From the NCBI GenBank assembly GCA_964244115.1, contig CAXTHM010000003.1, positions 1 to 64,000 on the forward strand: a DNA stretch of 64,000 nt, written 5' to 3'. The notes beneath the pieces are model-generated. The model worked only from the letters and a program-made list of their open reading frames with translations. It ran no database searches and was not told the DNA's origin. The DNA is from CADCWK01 sp964244115 (GTDB lineage Bacteria > Chloroflexota > Chloroflexia > Thermomicrobiales > UBA6265). Shown here in pieces: positions 17,569 to 26,614 of the stretch; the stretch's first letter is position 1; every line of letters starts with the position of its first letter. The position numbers and the translations under genes were made by a program.

Positions 17569-19836
17569 CTACTCCATCTGGGCGATCCGCTTCTGGGTCC
17601 ACTCCCACGGGCGGAACATCCGGTTGCCGCCCCGGTCGCCGATCTGGCGCTGGAGGTCGGTGACCAGCGTCTCGATCTGGCCGTGCGTGAGCTTCTGGGC
17701 GCAGGAGCGGACGATGCTCTTCTGCGGCGCCTTGTCGCCCATGTGCCCCCGGAGGAGGTTCCAGATCCCGTCGGCGGGCTCGGAGTGGGAGACGAGCTGG
17801 CTGTTGCCGGAGTCGCCGCGGCCGGCACCTCGGCCCGTACCGGTCTGGTTGAAGACGCGCTGGCCGCGCATCCCGGGGATCGTCGGCGGGAACGGGAACG
17901 TCCCGAACAGCGGCGCCCGGAAGTGGGCGTGGCGGACGAGCAGCCGCCCCTTGCGCAGCCCGAGCAGTTCCGCTTTCGCCGTCTCGGACAGCGAGCGGTA
18001 GGCCGAGTTGACCATCTCCTCGTCCCCGACTCGGCCGTAGAGGCTGGTGCCGCAGTTGCCGAGGATCTCGTCGTCGACCTTGGAGCGGAACTGCTGGGCG
18101 CCGAAGAGGACGACGTTGAGGTGCCGGCCCCGGGCGGCGATGTCGACCAGGGTGTCGCGCAGCCCGCCTTCGCCGCCGCCGGGGGCGTACTTGTTCAGCT
18201 CGTCGACGAAGATGATCAGCTTGCTGACGCCGAGCTTCTCCTCCTCGGCCATCCGCCAGATCGTGTTGATCACCGACGAGACGATCAGCTCCTGGACGTT
18301 GGAGTTGCAACCGGCGATGTCGATCACCCGCAACTCCTGGTCGCTGAACTTCTCATCGGCCTCGGGGAAGGCGCCGTAACTCACGCCGCCATCGGCCAGC
18401 AGCCCGCCGAACTTGCCCGGCAGCCCCTTGAACCGGTTGCGCGCCTTGCGGAGGGTGAACTTGTGGTGCCCCTCCCACTCGGTCGCGCCGCTCTCCTCGA
18501 AGTACGCCTCGGCCTGGGCGAACATCGCGCTGAGGCCGTCCATCGTCTCGATGCCGCGCTCGCGGATGTCGAAGATCAGCCCCCAGAGCTTGTCGTCGAG
18601 GTCGCCGTACTCGAAGACCTTGTGCGGCGCGGCCAGCACCTTCTTCAGCGGCCAGAGGATCGGGAAGACGCGCCCCTCCGTCTCGCCCGGTGCGTCCCGC
18701 AGGGTGTTGAGGGCGCCACGGGTCTGGATGCCGTCGAGGCTGATCCCCGATCCCCCGTTGGCGCCGTAGTTCGGCTGGGGGATCCGGCCCGGCTTGAACG
18801 GCGCGAAGATCCGCAGCCGGTCGAACGGCTCCGGCTCCAGCCCGAGCGAGCGGTAGGCCTCGTGGTCGAGGTCGCTCAGGCCACGAACGCCCGCCGCCTG
18901 GTAGGCCGAGACCATCGCGTCGTCCGCTGCGTCCGGTGTGGCGGGCTTGTCCAGCCAGAGCAGGTCCGGCCCCTTGACGTTGAACATCAGCGCCGCGACG
19001 GTCGTCCGCTCCGGCGCCTTCCGCAGCGTCTGGAAGACGGAGCTGGTCAGGAACAGGGCATGGCTGGTCTTGGTCGCGAGGCCGGACTGACCGGTCCAGT
19101 TGGCGTGGCCGGCTTCAGGCCCGACGAGGTAGTGCTCGTCCAGCGCGACCGGCGACCGCTGGAAGATGACGTTGCCGGCCTCGTCCCGGATCGGCTCGCC
19201 GGCCGCGTCGTAGGTCGGGTTGCCGTTGATGTGCATCAGGGCCGGGACGGCGGCGCCGGAGAACTCCTCCCGGCCGAGCGCGTCCTCGATCGCCTTCGGG
19301 GTAGCGTAGAAGACGGGTCCGCCGATGGGAGGGCGCTGGGAGGAGACGTCGTCGCGGAGGTGGCGGGTGGCGAGGACGTTGACGTTGTAGACGAGCAGCT
19401 CCGGCCGGCGGGTCGGGGCGGCGACGTGGAGGGACTCCTGGATCTGGCGATCGAAGTAGTCGTCCAGGAAGGAGCGCAGGTCGGAGAAGCGGCGGGGCTC
19501 GTCGACCACGCCGATCACGGCGGCCTCCTCGGAGAAGGTGACGACGATGTGGCCGACGTCGAGGTTGGTCTCGCCGTCGTCGGCCCAGAAGCAGAACTGG
19601 TGGGCGCCGGACGGCTCCTTCTCCGAGGAGACGACCCGGCCAATCGCCCCGACGCGGGTATCGAGGTAGCCGCCGAACGCCTCGGCCAGCCGGGGCGCGA
19701 CACCGGGGATGCCGCCTTCGAAGGCGACGTGGCCGTTCATCGGCGCCTGCTCGATCAGCGTGTCCTGGGCGAGCAGGTGCTCGAAGCCGTCCGTGTAGCC
19801 ATCGGACAGGTAGCCGTTGCGATCCACCATCTTCAT
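17569..19836 (-). CDS. herA: HerA-family DNA-translocating ATPase
   Basis: A 755-residue FtsK/HerA-superfamily ATPase. The N-terminal part holds a HAS-barrel-like beta region, Walker A TGQSGLATKTS lies near residue 254 and Walker B KLIIFVDELNKYAPG near 540. A segment RGRHLNVVLFGAQQFRS follows, typical of the HerA motor, and an Arg-finger-like region RVGDEEMV. HerA works as a hexamer that drives DNA into the NurA nuclease during 5'-end resection. It lies downstream of nurA on the same strand (115-bp gap) and upstream of sbcDC. The start may be the Met at 19836 or the third residue, also Met. Confidence 0.88.
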   Translation of the reverse strand: MKMVDRNGYLSDGYTDGFEHLLAQDTLIEQAPMNGHVAFEGGIPGVAPRLAEAFGGYLDTRVGAIGRVVSSEKEPSGAHQFCFWADDGETNLDVGHIVVTFSEEAAVIGVVDEPRRFSDLRSFLDDYFDRQIQESLHVAAPTRRPELLVYNVNVLATRHLRDDVSSQRPPIGGPVFYATPKAIEDALGREEFSGAAVPALMHINGNPTYDAAGEPIRDEAGNVIFQRSPVALDEHYLVGPEAGHANWTGQSGLATKTSHALFLTSSVFQTLRKAPERTTVAALMFNVKGPDLLWLDKPATPDAADDAMVSAYQAAGVRGLSDLDHEAYRSLGLEPEPFDRLRIFAPFKPGRIPQPNYGANGGSGISLDGIQTRGALNTLRDAPGETEGRVFPILWPLKKVLAAPHKVFEYGDLDDKLWGLIFDIRERGIETMDGLSAMFAQAEAYFEESGATEWEGHHKFTLRKARNRFKGLPGKFGGLLADGGVSYGAFPEADEKFSDQELRVIDIAGCNSNVQELIVSSVINTIWRMAEEEKLGVSKLIIFVDELNKYAPGGGEGGLRDTLVDIAARGRHLNVVLFGAQQFRSKVDDEILGNCGTSLYGRVGDEEMVNSAYRSLSETAKAELLGLRKGRLLVRHAHFRAPLFGTFPFPPTIPGMRGQRVFNQTGTGRGAGRGDSGNSQLVSHSEPADGIWNLLRGHMGDKAPQKSIVRSCAQKLTHGQIETLVTDLQRQIGDRGGNRMFRPWEWTQKRIAQME

Positions 19837-19951
19837 CGGTCTGCCCCCACTCCGCCTTCACGGCCATTCCACGTCACGCCGCCACCGTCACGTCCGCTCA
19901 TCACCGGTTCCGACGAGAACCGCCCTTTCCGACAGCCGTCCGAGATCGATC

Positions 19952-21106
19952 TCACGTCGCGTTCGGCCAGGCCCGCGTCTCGGCGGCGATCTGGCGCTTG
20001 AGCATCCCTTCCAGCAGGTGGATCGGGTAGAGCAGGCTGGCCCAGCGGGCGTCGCCCGTCGCCCGTGGCGTCCGCTCGGACAGCAGCCACGACGACAGCC
20101 GGGTGATCTCGTCGGAGTCGTCGACGTCGTACGGCGCCTCGACCCGGATCAGGCCGTGGTAGGCGTCGAGCCCGGCGTGGTCGTGCATCCGCAGGTACCA
20201 CATCACCGGCGTGTCCTTACCGGAGGCGTGCGGGCTCACCCCCCGGAAGACGAAGTTCTGGCCGCGCTCGCGGTTGTCGGGCACGAACGCCGTCGTGCGG
20301 TGCCCGGCCGGCAGGTCGTAGACCTGGACGGCCTCCCCGCCGGCGAGATGCGGGCTGGTCAGGCGCTTGACGACGCCGAGCGTCCGGGGAACGCTCAGGG
20401 CGCGACGGCCATCGACGATCAGCCAGCCGTCGCCGGTCGGGTCGATCGCCGGCCAGCGGTCCATGATCCGGAGTTCGAGTTCGGCCCGGACGTTGCGGGC
20501 GGCCTCGTAGGCGACCTGGACCGTGCGGCCGTAGTCATTGAGGTAGGCCCGGTAGAGGTCCATGTCGAGCGCGCCGTTGACCGTCGCCTTGCGCTGGATC
20601 GGGTCCTCGACCGCCCCGCCGGCGGCGCTGATCCGGGCGATCAGATCATCGACGGCCGGGTCGCCGGACCGGTGGGGGATCAGCCAGCGGTGGACGAGTT
20701 CCAGCGTCGTCCGGCCGGCCCGGTCCCGGGCGATGCTGGCCTCGCCGCGCTCGTCGCGGATGACCACCGCCGCCGCGGCCACCGTCGCGATGACGGGGAC
20801 GAGCCCGATCCGCCAGGCCGAGACGGTCCGCTGCGAGCCATCGAGGAACCCGGTCAGCCGCGAGTCGCCGGGTGCGGCCGGGCCGACCGGCACGCGGACG
20901 ACCGGGTCCGCCCCTTCCAGCCGCCGCAGGGACTGGCCGAGCTGGGCCGGGGGCGGGGCAAGGCCGCCCATCCCGCCGGAGAACTGGGTCTCGAGCGAGG
21001 CGGCGTTGCGCATGTCGGCGTGGAAGACGCCGCGTTCCCGGAGTTCCAGCGAGTGCCGGACGTAGGCATCGGAGAGGGTATGGTGCCGGTAGGGGAAACT
21101 GGCCAC
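19952..21106 (-). CDS. nurA: NurA-domain nuclease
   Basis: A 384-residue protein with the NurA pattern: FLDGSQR at 87-93 supplies the catalytic Asp of a RNase H-like fold, a second strand VIATVAAAAVVIRDERG follows, VDGRRALSVPRTLGVVKRL lies near residue 230 and WYLRMHD...LIRVEAP near 315. NurA is a 5'-3' nuclease that needs the HerA motor. Adjacent co-oriented herA strongly supports the call. The gene starts about 550 bp from a transposase locus, from which it is separated by REP-like units. Confidence 0.82.
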   Translation of the reverse strand: MASFPYRHHTLSDAYVRHSLELRERGVFHADMRNAASLETQFSGGMGGLAPPPAQLGQSLRRLEGADPVVRVPVGPAAPGDSRLTGFLDGSQRTVSAWRIGLVPVIATVAAAAVVIRDERGEASIARDRAGRTTLELVHRWLIPHRSGDPAVDDLIARISAAGGAVEDPIQRKATVNGALDMDLYRAYLNDYGRTVQVAYEAARNVRAELELRIMDRWPAIDPTGDGWLIVDGRRALSVPRTLGVVKRLTSPHLAGGEAVQVYDLPAGHRTTAFVPDNRERGQNFVFRGVSPHASGKDTPVMWYLRMHDHAGLDAYHGLIRVEAPYDVDDSDEITRLSSWLLSERTPRATGDARWASLLYPIHLLEGMLKRQIAAETRAWPNAT

Positions 21107-21230
21107 GATGATGCCTCACGGGCGAGCCGAATGCGGCGGGGACGGCATCGGCTCGGGTTGTCCGTACGGGTGAGGCCAGTATAGATGAAGGGGCAGGATA
21201 GGCGGTGGACTGTGTGGTGGTACGTCGATC

Positions 21231-21375
21231 GAGACCGGGCGCTGAAGCCGCCCGGCAACTCGAAGACGGATGGAGTAATCGGATACCAATAACGATGGGA
21301 GTCCACTCATATCACCCTCCGAAATCCGGCAATGCTTTCCGCACATCGTTGAGTTGCCGGGCGGCTTTAGCGGCC
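21231..21375. repeat. REP-like palindrome pair, unit 1
   Basis: The left palindrome (21235-21255) has stems CCGGGC and GCCCGG around GCTGAAGCC and is followed by CAACTCGAAGACGGATGG. An inverted, slightly degenerate copy GAGTTGCCGGGCGGCTTTAG begins at 21351. The interior aligns with unit 2, so the whole unit is duplicated. Confidence 0.85.
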
Positions 21376-21464
21376 GATTAGGGGCTCCCAGCTCCTGGAG
21401 ACGCATCGACAACGGAATGAACTCTTGCCAGTGGACGACCTTCGCCTTATCAGTGTCGCTTGTT

Positions 21465-21612
21465 GAGACCGGGCGCTAAAGCCGCCCGGCAACTCGAAGA
21501 TGGATGGATTGGTGTGACACGAATGACGCTGGGAGACCAGTCATAGGACATCTCGAATTCGGCAATGGTTCCCACACGTCTCGGATTTGCCGGGCGGCTT
21601 TAGCGCCCGGTC
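21465..21612. repeat. REP-like palindrome pair, unit 2
   Basis: The left palindrome CCGGGCGCTAAAGCCGCCCG (from 21469) is followed by CAACTCGAAGATGGATGG. The inverted right copy is at 21584-21610. The internal sequence matches unit 1 in many positions, for example CGAAGA-GGATGGA near the left arm and TGGGAG-CCA-TCATA in the centre. This arrangement resembles a BIME. Confidence 0.88.
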
Positions 21613-21657
21613 CGGGTCACAGATCCTCAGAGTTGCCGAGGATTGCGCAACGTTCTC

Positions 21658-22134
21658 CTAGCGGCGCGGCCTTCGCCCAGACCCGGTTTCGGGCCCCATG
21701 TCGGTCTCCGGAGGGTCGTTCTCATCGCCCCACGATTCGAGACCCTGCCAAAGAGTCTGCAAGGCATGGTGTTCGTGTTGATTGGCGATGTAATCCAGGA
21801 CGATCGGGAGCCCTGAGTCGCTCAGTGACCGGACCGCGTAGCCGCGTTGCCAAGCGAACCCCTCCTCGTGAGCGGTCGCGTCCCGTGCCCCGACCAGGAA
21901 GCTGGAACTCCCTTTCATCTGTTGCACGATCCAGGCGATCCGGTCATTGGGCGGAATCGAGACGGCGATATGAACATGGTCCGGCATGATCGCCAATCCC
22001 AGAACACGGATGTTCAGGTCTCGCAGTCTGTGGCGGATCGCCCGCTCAGCCAGCTCGACGCGGTCCCCGACCAGCCAAGGCTCGCGTCGCTTTGTCGACC
22101 AGACGATGTGATAGTAGAGACACCAATACGGCAC
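21658..22134 (-). CDS. Y1 (HUH) transposase, IS200/RAYT-like
   Basis: A 158-residue single-domain Y1 transposase (IS200/IS605 TnpA or REP-associated tyrosine transposase). The HUH pair is H53-V-H55 in IMPDHVHIAV, and the catalytic Tyr with its YxxxQ helix is Y115-IANQ119. The N-terminal YYHIVWSTKRREP is typical of the family. The protein nicks and joins single-stranded DNA at hairpin-flanked ends. It starts at GTG 22134 with GGAG 5 bases upstream. Two REP-like palindromes in the same orientation flank it, at 21584-21610 (47 bp past its stop) and 22267-22293 (132 bp before its start). No TnpB or accessory gene is present. The gene looks less GC-rich than its neighbours. Confidence 0.88.
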   Translation of the reverse strand: MPYWCLYYHIVWSTKRREPWLVGDRVELAERAIRHRLRDLNIRVLGLAIMPDHVHIAVSIPPNDRIAWIVQQMKGSSSFLVGARDATAHEEGFAWQRGYAVRSLSDSGLPIVLDYIANQHEHHALQTLWQGLESWGDENDPPETDMGPETGSGRRPRR

Positions 22135-22509
22135 ACAGTCTCCACTCGACGGTATAGCGGATGTATCGACCAGACTTGTTTTTGCTGATTATCGTTACAG
22201 CGTTTGACGCGTCAATAGCATTTGCGAGGTCCACCTCAAAATCGAACTCTCACCCCATCGACCTCCGAGTTGCCGGGCGGCTTTAGCGCCCGGAGTTGCC
22301 AGCCGGTCGTCTCCACGAACGTCTAGCTGCCTGCGCCGTAACCGACTCCTGTCTTCGATTCAACGATCCTCGTCATCATCCCGACGATCGTCCAGCCGCC
22401 AATCCTGCACCCGGCCACCACCCCATCCGTGATACATTCGAAACGGACGTAGTCTCAATGTGAACGTACACCTGCCAGTCGCCGTCAGCCGCCTCGAGGA
22501 GCCGAGCCC
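22135..22509. other. intergenic with one REP-like palindrome
   Basis: A 375-bp gap between the divergent transposase and L,D-transpeptidase genes. It is AT-richer near 22150-22250 and contains the palindrome at 22267-22293. No gene is supported. Confidence 0.6.
22267..22293. repeat. REP-like palindrome, single copy
   Basis: GAGTTGCCGGGCGGCTTTAG followed by CGCCCGG. It is identical in 26 of 27 positions to the copy at 21584-21610 and in the same orientation, so the transposase gene lies between two direct copies. Confidence 0.85.
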
Positions 22510-23718
22510 ATGACCCCAGCGCGACCCCGTCACCCCGAGCGGACGGCCAACCCGCCCGCCGCCCGCCGGCCGCTGACGATCCTGCTCACCGCCGTCCTCC
22601 TCGCCGCTGCGGGGCTGCCGGGGCTGTCGATGGGCCGGCAGGCCGCCGCGCAGGAGTGGGCCGCGCCGCCGACCGTCTACATCGACGGGACCGGTCACAC
22701 CCTGGACCGGCTGTTCCTCGATATGTGGCGCGAGCACGGCGACCTCCTCGGCGACCCGATCACCGAGGAGCTGTCGATCGCGACGCCGTACAGCGACGAG
22801 GACGAGATCGTCCAGTTCTTCGAGAACGCCGCGCTCGTCTATCTGCCCGACGAGGCGGTCGGCGAGCAGGTCCGGCTGCTGCCGGTCGGCCGGACGATGT
22901 CGCGCGATGCGCGGGCCGATCACCAGGACGCCTTCGCCCCGGTCCGCGCGACCGACTGCCGCGACGATGGATGCCAGCTCGTCGTCCGGACCCGTCACAC
23001 CGTCGAGGGCGACCTGCTGACGTTCTGGGAGTCCGAGGACGGAAAGCTCCTCGGTGATCCGATCTCCCAGCCCTTCGAGGACGGCAGCCGGACGGTCCAG
23101 TTCTTCGAGAACGGCGCGCTGGAACTCAAGGGAGATGACGTCGCCGCCCTGTCCCTCGGCGAGGACGCCGCGAAGGCGGAGAGCTACGAGACCGACCGGG
23201 TCGCGCAGGCCGACGATATCCCGACCTACGATACCGCCCTGTTCGTCGAGCCCGAGATCGTCGCCGAGGACACCACGACCAGCGCGGACACGTACGTTGC
23301 CGATGAGGCCGTCTACACCGGCCCCGGCCCACAGCAGGGCGGCGCCAAGGAGATCGTGATCTCGATCTCGGCCTCCTCCTTCTGGGCCTACGACAACGGC
23401 ACCCTCTTCCTGTCCAGCCTCGTCAGCACCGGCATCGGCAACATCCCGGAGACCGTCACGCCGATCGGCTCCTTCAGCATCCTGACCAAGTACGATGTCC
23501 AGACGATGTCTGGCAACCTCGGCGGCGAGGACTACAACGTGCCGGACGTGCCCTGGGTGATGTATTTCGACAACCTCGGCAACGCCCTCCACGGGGCCTA
23601 CTGGCACAACAACTTCGGCACCCCGATGTCCCACGGCTGCGTCAACCTGCCGATGGACATCGCCCCGGTCCTCTACGCCTGGGCCGACATCGGTACCCCG
23701 GTCACCGTCCTGCCGTAA
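22510..23718 (+). CDS. secreted L,D-transpeptidase (YkuD domain)
   Basis: A 402-residue exported protein. A signal peptide spans about residues 20-48 and ends in an Ala-rich AAAQ site. The middle (50-240) holds two imperfect repeats of a segment with GDLLGDPITEE...VQFFENAALVY and GKLLGDPISQP...VQFFENGALEL, which resembles a fold often seen before YkuD in Chloroflexota. The catalytic YkuD domain fills about 275-402, with the active-site motif MSHGCVN (H375, C377). Such enzymes form 3-3 crosslinks or attach proteins to peptidoglycan. GAGGAG lies about 10 bases before the ATG. Confidence 0.9.
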   Translation: MTPARPRHPERTANPPAARRPLTILLTAVLLAAAGLPGLSMGRQAAAQEWAAPPTVYIDGTGHTLDRLFLDMWREHGDLLGDPITEELSIATPYSDEDEIVQFFENAALVYLPDEAVGEQVRLLPVGRTMSRDARADHQDAFAPVRATDCRDDGCQLVVRTRHTVEGDLLTFWESEDGKLLGDPISQPFEDGSRTVQFFENGALELKGDDVAALSLGEDAAKAESYETDRVAQADDIPTYDTALFVEPEIVAEDTTTSADTYVADEAVYTGPGPQQGGAKEIVISISASSFWAYDNGTLFLSSLVSTGIGNIPETVTPIGSFSILTKYDVQTMSGNLGGEDYNVPDVPWVMYFDNLGNALHGAYWHNNFGTPMSHGCVNLPMDIAPVLYAWADIGTPVTVLP

Positions 23719-24082
23719 GGCTGGGTGAAACCAGAGCGACACGAGAACGGGGAGGGCCAGCGCCGGCGCTCCCCGTTCGGTACGATATGGACGCCGGCCG
23801 GCCGGGTGCAGTCGTATCAGTCGGCACGCTGGCGCGATGCTGGTGCAACTAGCGGGTTGCAATCGAGACGCCCAAGTCCGCGAGCAGACCTCTCCCCCAG
23901 CCCCTCTGCGGCTCACCTGCTCGCTCACCCTCCACGAGCGGCTCTCGCTGCGCTGCGGCTCGCAGGTACCTGGAGAGGGGAGCAGCAGCCCTGATCGAAG
24001 AACGTCAATCATGTTGAGCGTCGCTGGATGTGTTTCAGACGCAGGAGTCACGTCTCATTCAATGAAAGGATCAGGGCGAGCG
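23719..24082. other. intergenic with hairpin and inverted pair
   Basis: This 364-bp gap holds a terminator-like hairpin (23745-23778) and a loose inverted pair of the AGCCCCTCT / GGAGAGGGG type around 23899-23978. The long frame running in from 23837 has poor composition until the SDR start. Confidence 0.5.
23745..23778 (+). terminator. hairpin after the L,D-transpeptidase gene
   Basis: GAACGGGGAG (23745-23754) and CTCCCCGTTC (23769-23778) form a perfect 10-bp stem 26 bp after the stop codon. No T tract follows, so termination is inferred from position and stability only. Confidence 0.55.
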
Positions 24083-24847
24083 ATGGGACGACTGGATGAA
24101 TGCGTCGCCTTCGTGACGGGCGGTGGGCACGGTATCGGCCGGGCGACAGCGCTCCGGCTGGCCACGGAGGGCGCTGCCGTCGCCATCGCCGACCTCGATG
24201 TCGAGGCGGCCCAACGGACGGCGGCCGAGATCATCGCGACCGGTGGGGTGGCACTCGCGGTCGCCTGCGATGTGACCGACACGGCGGCGGTCGACCGGGC
24301 CGTGACGGAGACGGTCGCGCGGTTCGGCCGGCTGGACATCCTCGCTAACGTCGCAGGCGCCGATGTCGATGAGCCGCCGTTCGCGGAGCAGCCCGACGAG
24401 ATCTGGCGGCGGATGCACGAGATCAACCTGCTCGGCGTCGTCCGCACGACCCGGGCGGCGATCCCGCACCTGCTGTCCGCGCCCCACGGCGGCAGCGTCG
24501 TCAACGTCAGCTCCGTCAACGGGATGCTGGCGATCGGCAGCTACCCGTACTCCGCTGCGAAGGCGGGGCTCCAGAACCTGACCATGAACCTTGCCGCCGA
24601 GTATGGCCCCCGCCGCGTCCGGTTCAACGTCGTCGCGCCCGGCACGGTCCGGACCCGGGTCTGGGACGACCAGCCCGAGACGTTCGCGCAGATGCACCGG
24701 CTCTACCCGCTGGGCCGGGTCGGGGAGCCGGAGGACATCGCCGCCGCGATCGCCTTCCTCGTATCCGATGATGCCGCCTGGATCACCGGCATCGTTCTCC
24801 CGGTCGACGGTGGGCTGACCGGGAGTCGCCCGGTCGTCACCGCCTGA
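24083..24847 (+). CDS. short-chain dehydrogenase/reductase
   Basis: A 254-residue classical SDR. The NAD(P) motif TGGGHGIG sits near residue 15, and the adenine-binding VACDVTD Asp near 65. NVAG supplies the structural Asn motif, a Ser lies in VNVSSVNG, and YSAAKAG gives the catalytic Tyr-Lys. The C-terminal LVSDDAAWITG-VLPVDGG is the usual FabG-like ending. ATG 24083 is preferred because the family alignment begins a few residues later (MGRLDECVAFVTGG) and AGGG precedes it; ATG 24062 is an alternative. Substrate unknown. Confidence 0.9.
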   Translation: MGRLDECVAFVTGGGHGIGRATALRLATEGAAVAIADLDVEAAQRTAAEIIATGGVALAVACDVTDTAAVDRAVTETVARFGRLDILANVAGADVDEPPFAEQPDEIWRRMHEINLLGVVRTTRAAIPHLLSAPHGGSVVNVSSVNGMLAIGSYPYSAAKAGLQNLTMNLAAEYGPRRVRFNVVAPGTVRTRVWDDQPETFAQMHRLYPLGRVGEPEDIAAAIAFLVSDDAAWITGIVLPVDGGLTGSRPVVTA

Positions 24848-24855
24848 CCGTCTCA

Positions 24856-26361
24856 CTACGGCAGGCGGACATCGATCGTCGTCACGGTCCCGGCGTCGGT
24901 GTCGACCAGCCGGAGGGCGTGGTTGTTGGTATCGGCGACGTAGATCCGGGCGCCATCGACGGCCAGCCCGGACGGCTCCCAGAACGACGCCGTCGCCAGG
25001 TCGCCGTCCCGCAGCGCCGCCTCACCGTTGCCGGCGATGGTCGTCACGGTCCGGTCCAGCGCGTCGAGCCGCTTGATCCGGTGGTTGTAGGAGTCGGCGA
25101 TGTAGAGCATCGGGCGACCGTCCTCCTGCGTCGCCGCCAGTCCGAGCGGGTGCTGGAGCCGGACCATGTCGCCGGTCCCGTCGATGTCCCCGAAGTCGAA
25201 CAGGCCCCGACCGACGATCCGCCGGACCCGGCCGCCGGCCAGATCGATGCGGCGGACGGCGCTCGTCTCGCTGTCCAGCGACCAGGCCGCCCCCTCGGTC
25301 ACGACCAGGCCGGACGGTTGGGAGAACGTCGCTTCTCTGAGTGGGCCGTCGTGGATCGATTCGGCCCCCGTCCCGGCGACGATCTCGACCATGCCCGTCG
25401 CGGGATGGAACGCCCAGATCTGGTGCGTCCCGGCCATGGCGATCAGCAGCCGGTTGCCGTCCCAGGCGAGGTCCCACGGGGAGGCGAGGGCGGTCTCGGT
25501 GCCCGGCGCCGGCCCGTCGAGCTCGTAGCCGCCGCGCTCCCCGGTCCCCGCGACCGTCGTCACCGTGCCGTCGGCGAGATCGATCCGGCGCAGGAGATGG
25601 TTGGCCCGGTCGGCGACGTAGATCGTCTCGCCGTCCGGCGAAACCTCGACGCCCTCGGGCAGGAAGAACGACGCGTCCGACAGCGAGCCGTCGGTCCGCC
25701 CCTCGGCGCCGGAGCCGATCACCCGTGTGACCCGCCCATCGCGGCCCATGATCAGGATGCGGTGGTGGCCGGTGTCGCTGACGACCAGGCGGTCGCGGGG
25801 GGCGTCGACGTGGACCTTGCCGGGGAAGCGCAGCGTCGTCCCGGGGTCGGTCGGCTCGATCGGCCCCTCGGGCGTGATCGGGACGAGCGTGCCGTCGAGG
25901 GTGTAGGAGTCGAGCGCATCCGAGACGATCTGGCGCAGGCTGTCGTAGTCGATCTCCCCCGCCAGCCGGCCCCAGACCTTGCCGGCCGGGTCGATGAACA
26001 TCAGCGTCGGCCAGGAGTTGGCGGTGTACTCGTCCCAGAGCCGACGGTCCGGGTCGTTGATGACGGGGTGCGTGATGCCGTAGCGCTCGATCGCCTTGGC
26101 GACGTTGGCGGGGACCTGCTCGGCGGTGAACTTGGCGGCCTCGACTCCGATCACCGTCAGCCGGCCGGCGAACTCGCGCTCCAGCCGGTGCAGGACCGGG
26201 AGCATGTGCATGCAGTTGATGCAGCAGTAGGTCCAGAAGTCGAGGATGACGAGCTGGCCGCGCAGGTCGGTGATCGACCGTGGGGTGCCGGTCACCCACT
26301 CGTAGCCGGTGAAGTCGGGAGCGCGGACGACGCCGCGGTAGGGCATGGTCGGGGTGGACAT
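24856..26361 (-). CDS. thioredoxin-like / NHL-repeat protein
   Basis: A 501-residue protein like NHLRC2. Residues 1-150 are a thioredoxin-like domain with the motif WTYCCINCMHMLP (C46, C47, C50), a cis-Pro in SWPTLMF and a lineage-typical FIDPAGK strand. Residues 170-500 carry about six NHL beta-propeller repeats of the type VSDTGHHRI, VADRANHLLRRIDLADG, IADSYNHRIKRLD and VADTNNHALRLVD. No signal peptide is visible, so it should be cytoplasmic. It is convergent with the SDR gene, 8 bp apart. Confidence 0.9.
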   Translation of the reverse strand: MSTPTMPYRGVVRAPDFTGYEWVTGTPRSITDLRGQLVILDFWTYCCINCMHMLPVLHRLEREFAGRLTVIGVEAAKFTAEQVPANVAKAIERYGITHPVINDPDRRLWDEYTANSWPTLMFIDPAGKVWGRLAGEIDYDSLRQIVSDALDSYTLDGTLVPITPEGPIEPTDPGTTLRFPGKVHVDAPRDRLVVSDTGHHRILIMGRDGRVTRVIGSGAEGRTDGSLSDASFFLPEGVEVSPDGETIYVADRANHLLRRIDLADGTVTTVAGTGERGGYELDGPAPGTETALASPWDLAWDGNRLLIAMAGTHQIWAFHPATGMVEIVAGTGAESIHDGPLREATFSQPSGLVVTEGAAWSLDSETSAVRRIDLAGGRVRRIVGRGLFDFGDIDGTGDMVRLQHPLGLAATQEDGRPMLYIADSYNHRIKRLDALDRTVTTIAGNGEAALRDGDLATASFWEPSGLAVDGARIYVADTNNHALRLVDTDAGTVTTIDVRLP

Positions 26362-26614
26362 GGCGGGTTCCTCCGGGGGGACGGGCTGGCACGTTGCCGC
26401 CTATGGCTCCAGCGTCGCACACCGCACGCCAGTCCATTGACGGTTTTCAGGCACTCTCGGCGGCCAAGACTCGACTGATTGAGACGGGGTGGGCGCTCGT
26501 CGAGCGGATCTCCTCACCCTAACAAATCGCTCGATGTGGACGGCAATATCCATCCTTCAGTTCCACAGCACGGCCATTTAAGAGCCAGCATCAGGCAAGC
26601 GGCCGACCTTCCGA

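Larger units (their letters stand above)
21107..21657. other. REP-unit array between nurA and the transposase gene
   Basis: This 551-bp gap contains two homologous units of about 145 bp, each bounded by inverted REP-like palindromes, listed separately. No credible reading frame is present. Confidence 0.7.

Noticed and set aside
21231..21612. CRISPR array
   Set aside because: Repeats are inverted pairs of palindromes in two long units, not short direct repeats with unique spacers of constant length, and no cas gene is near.
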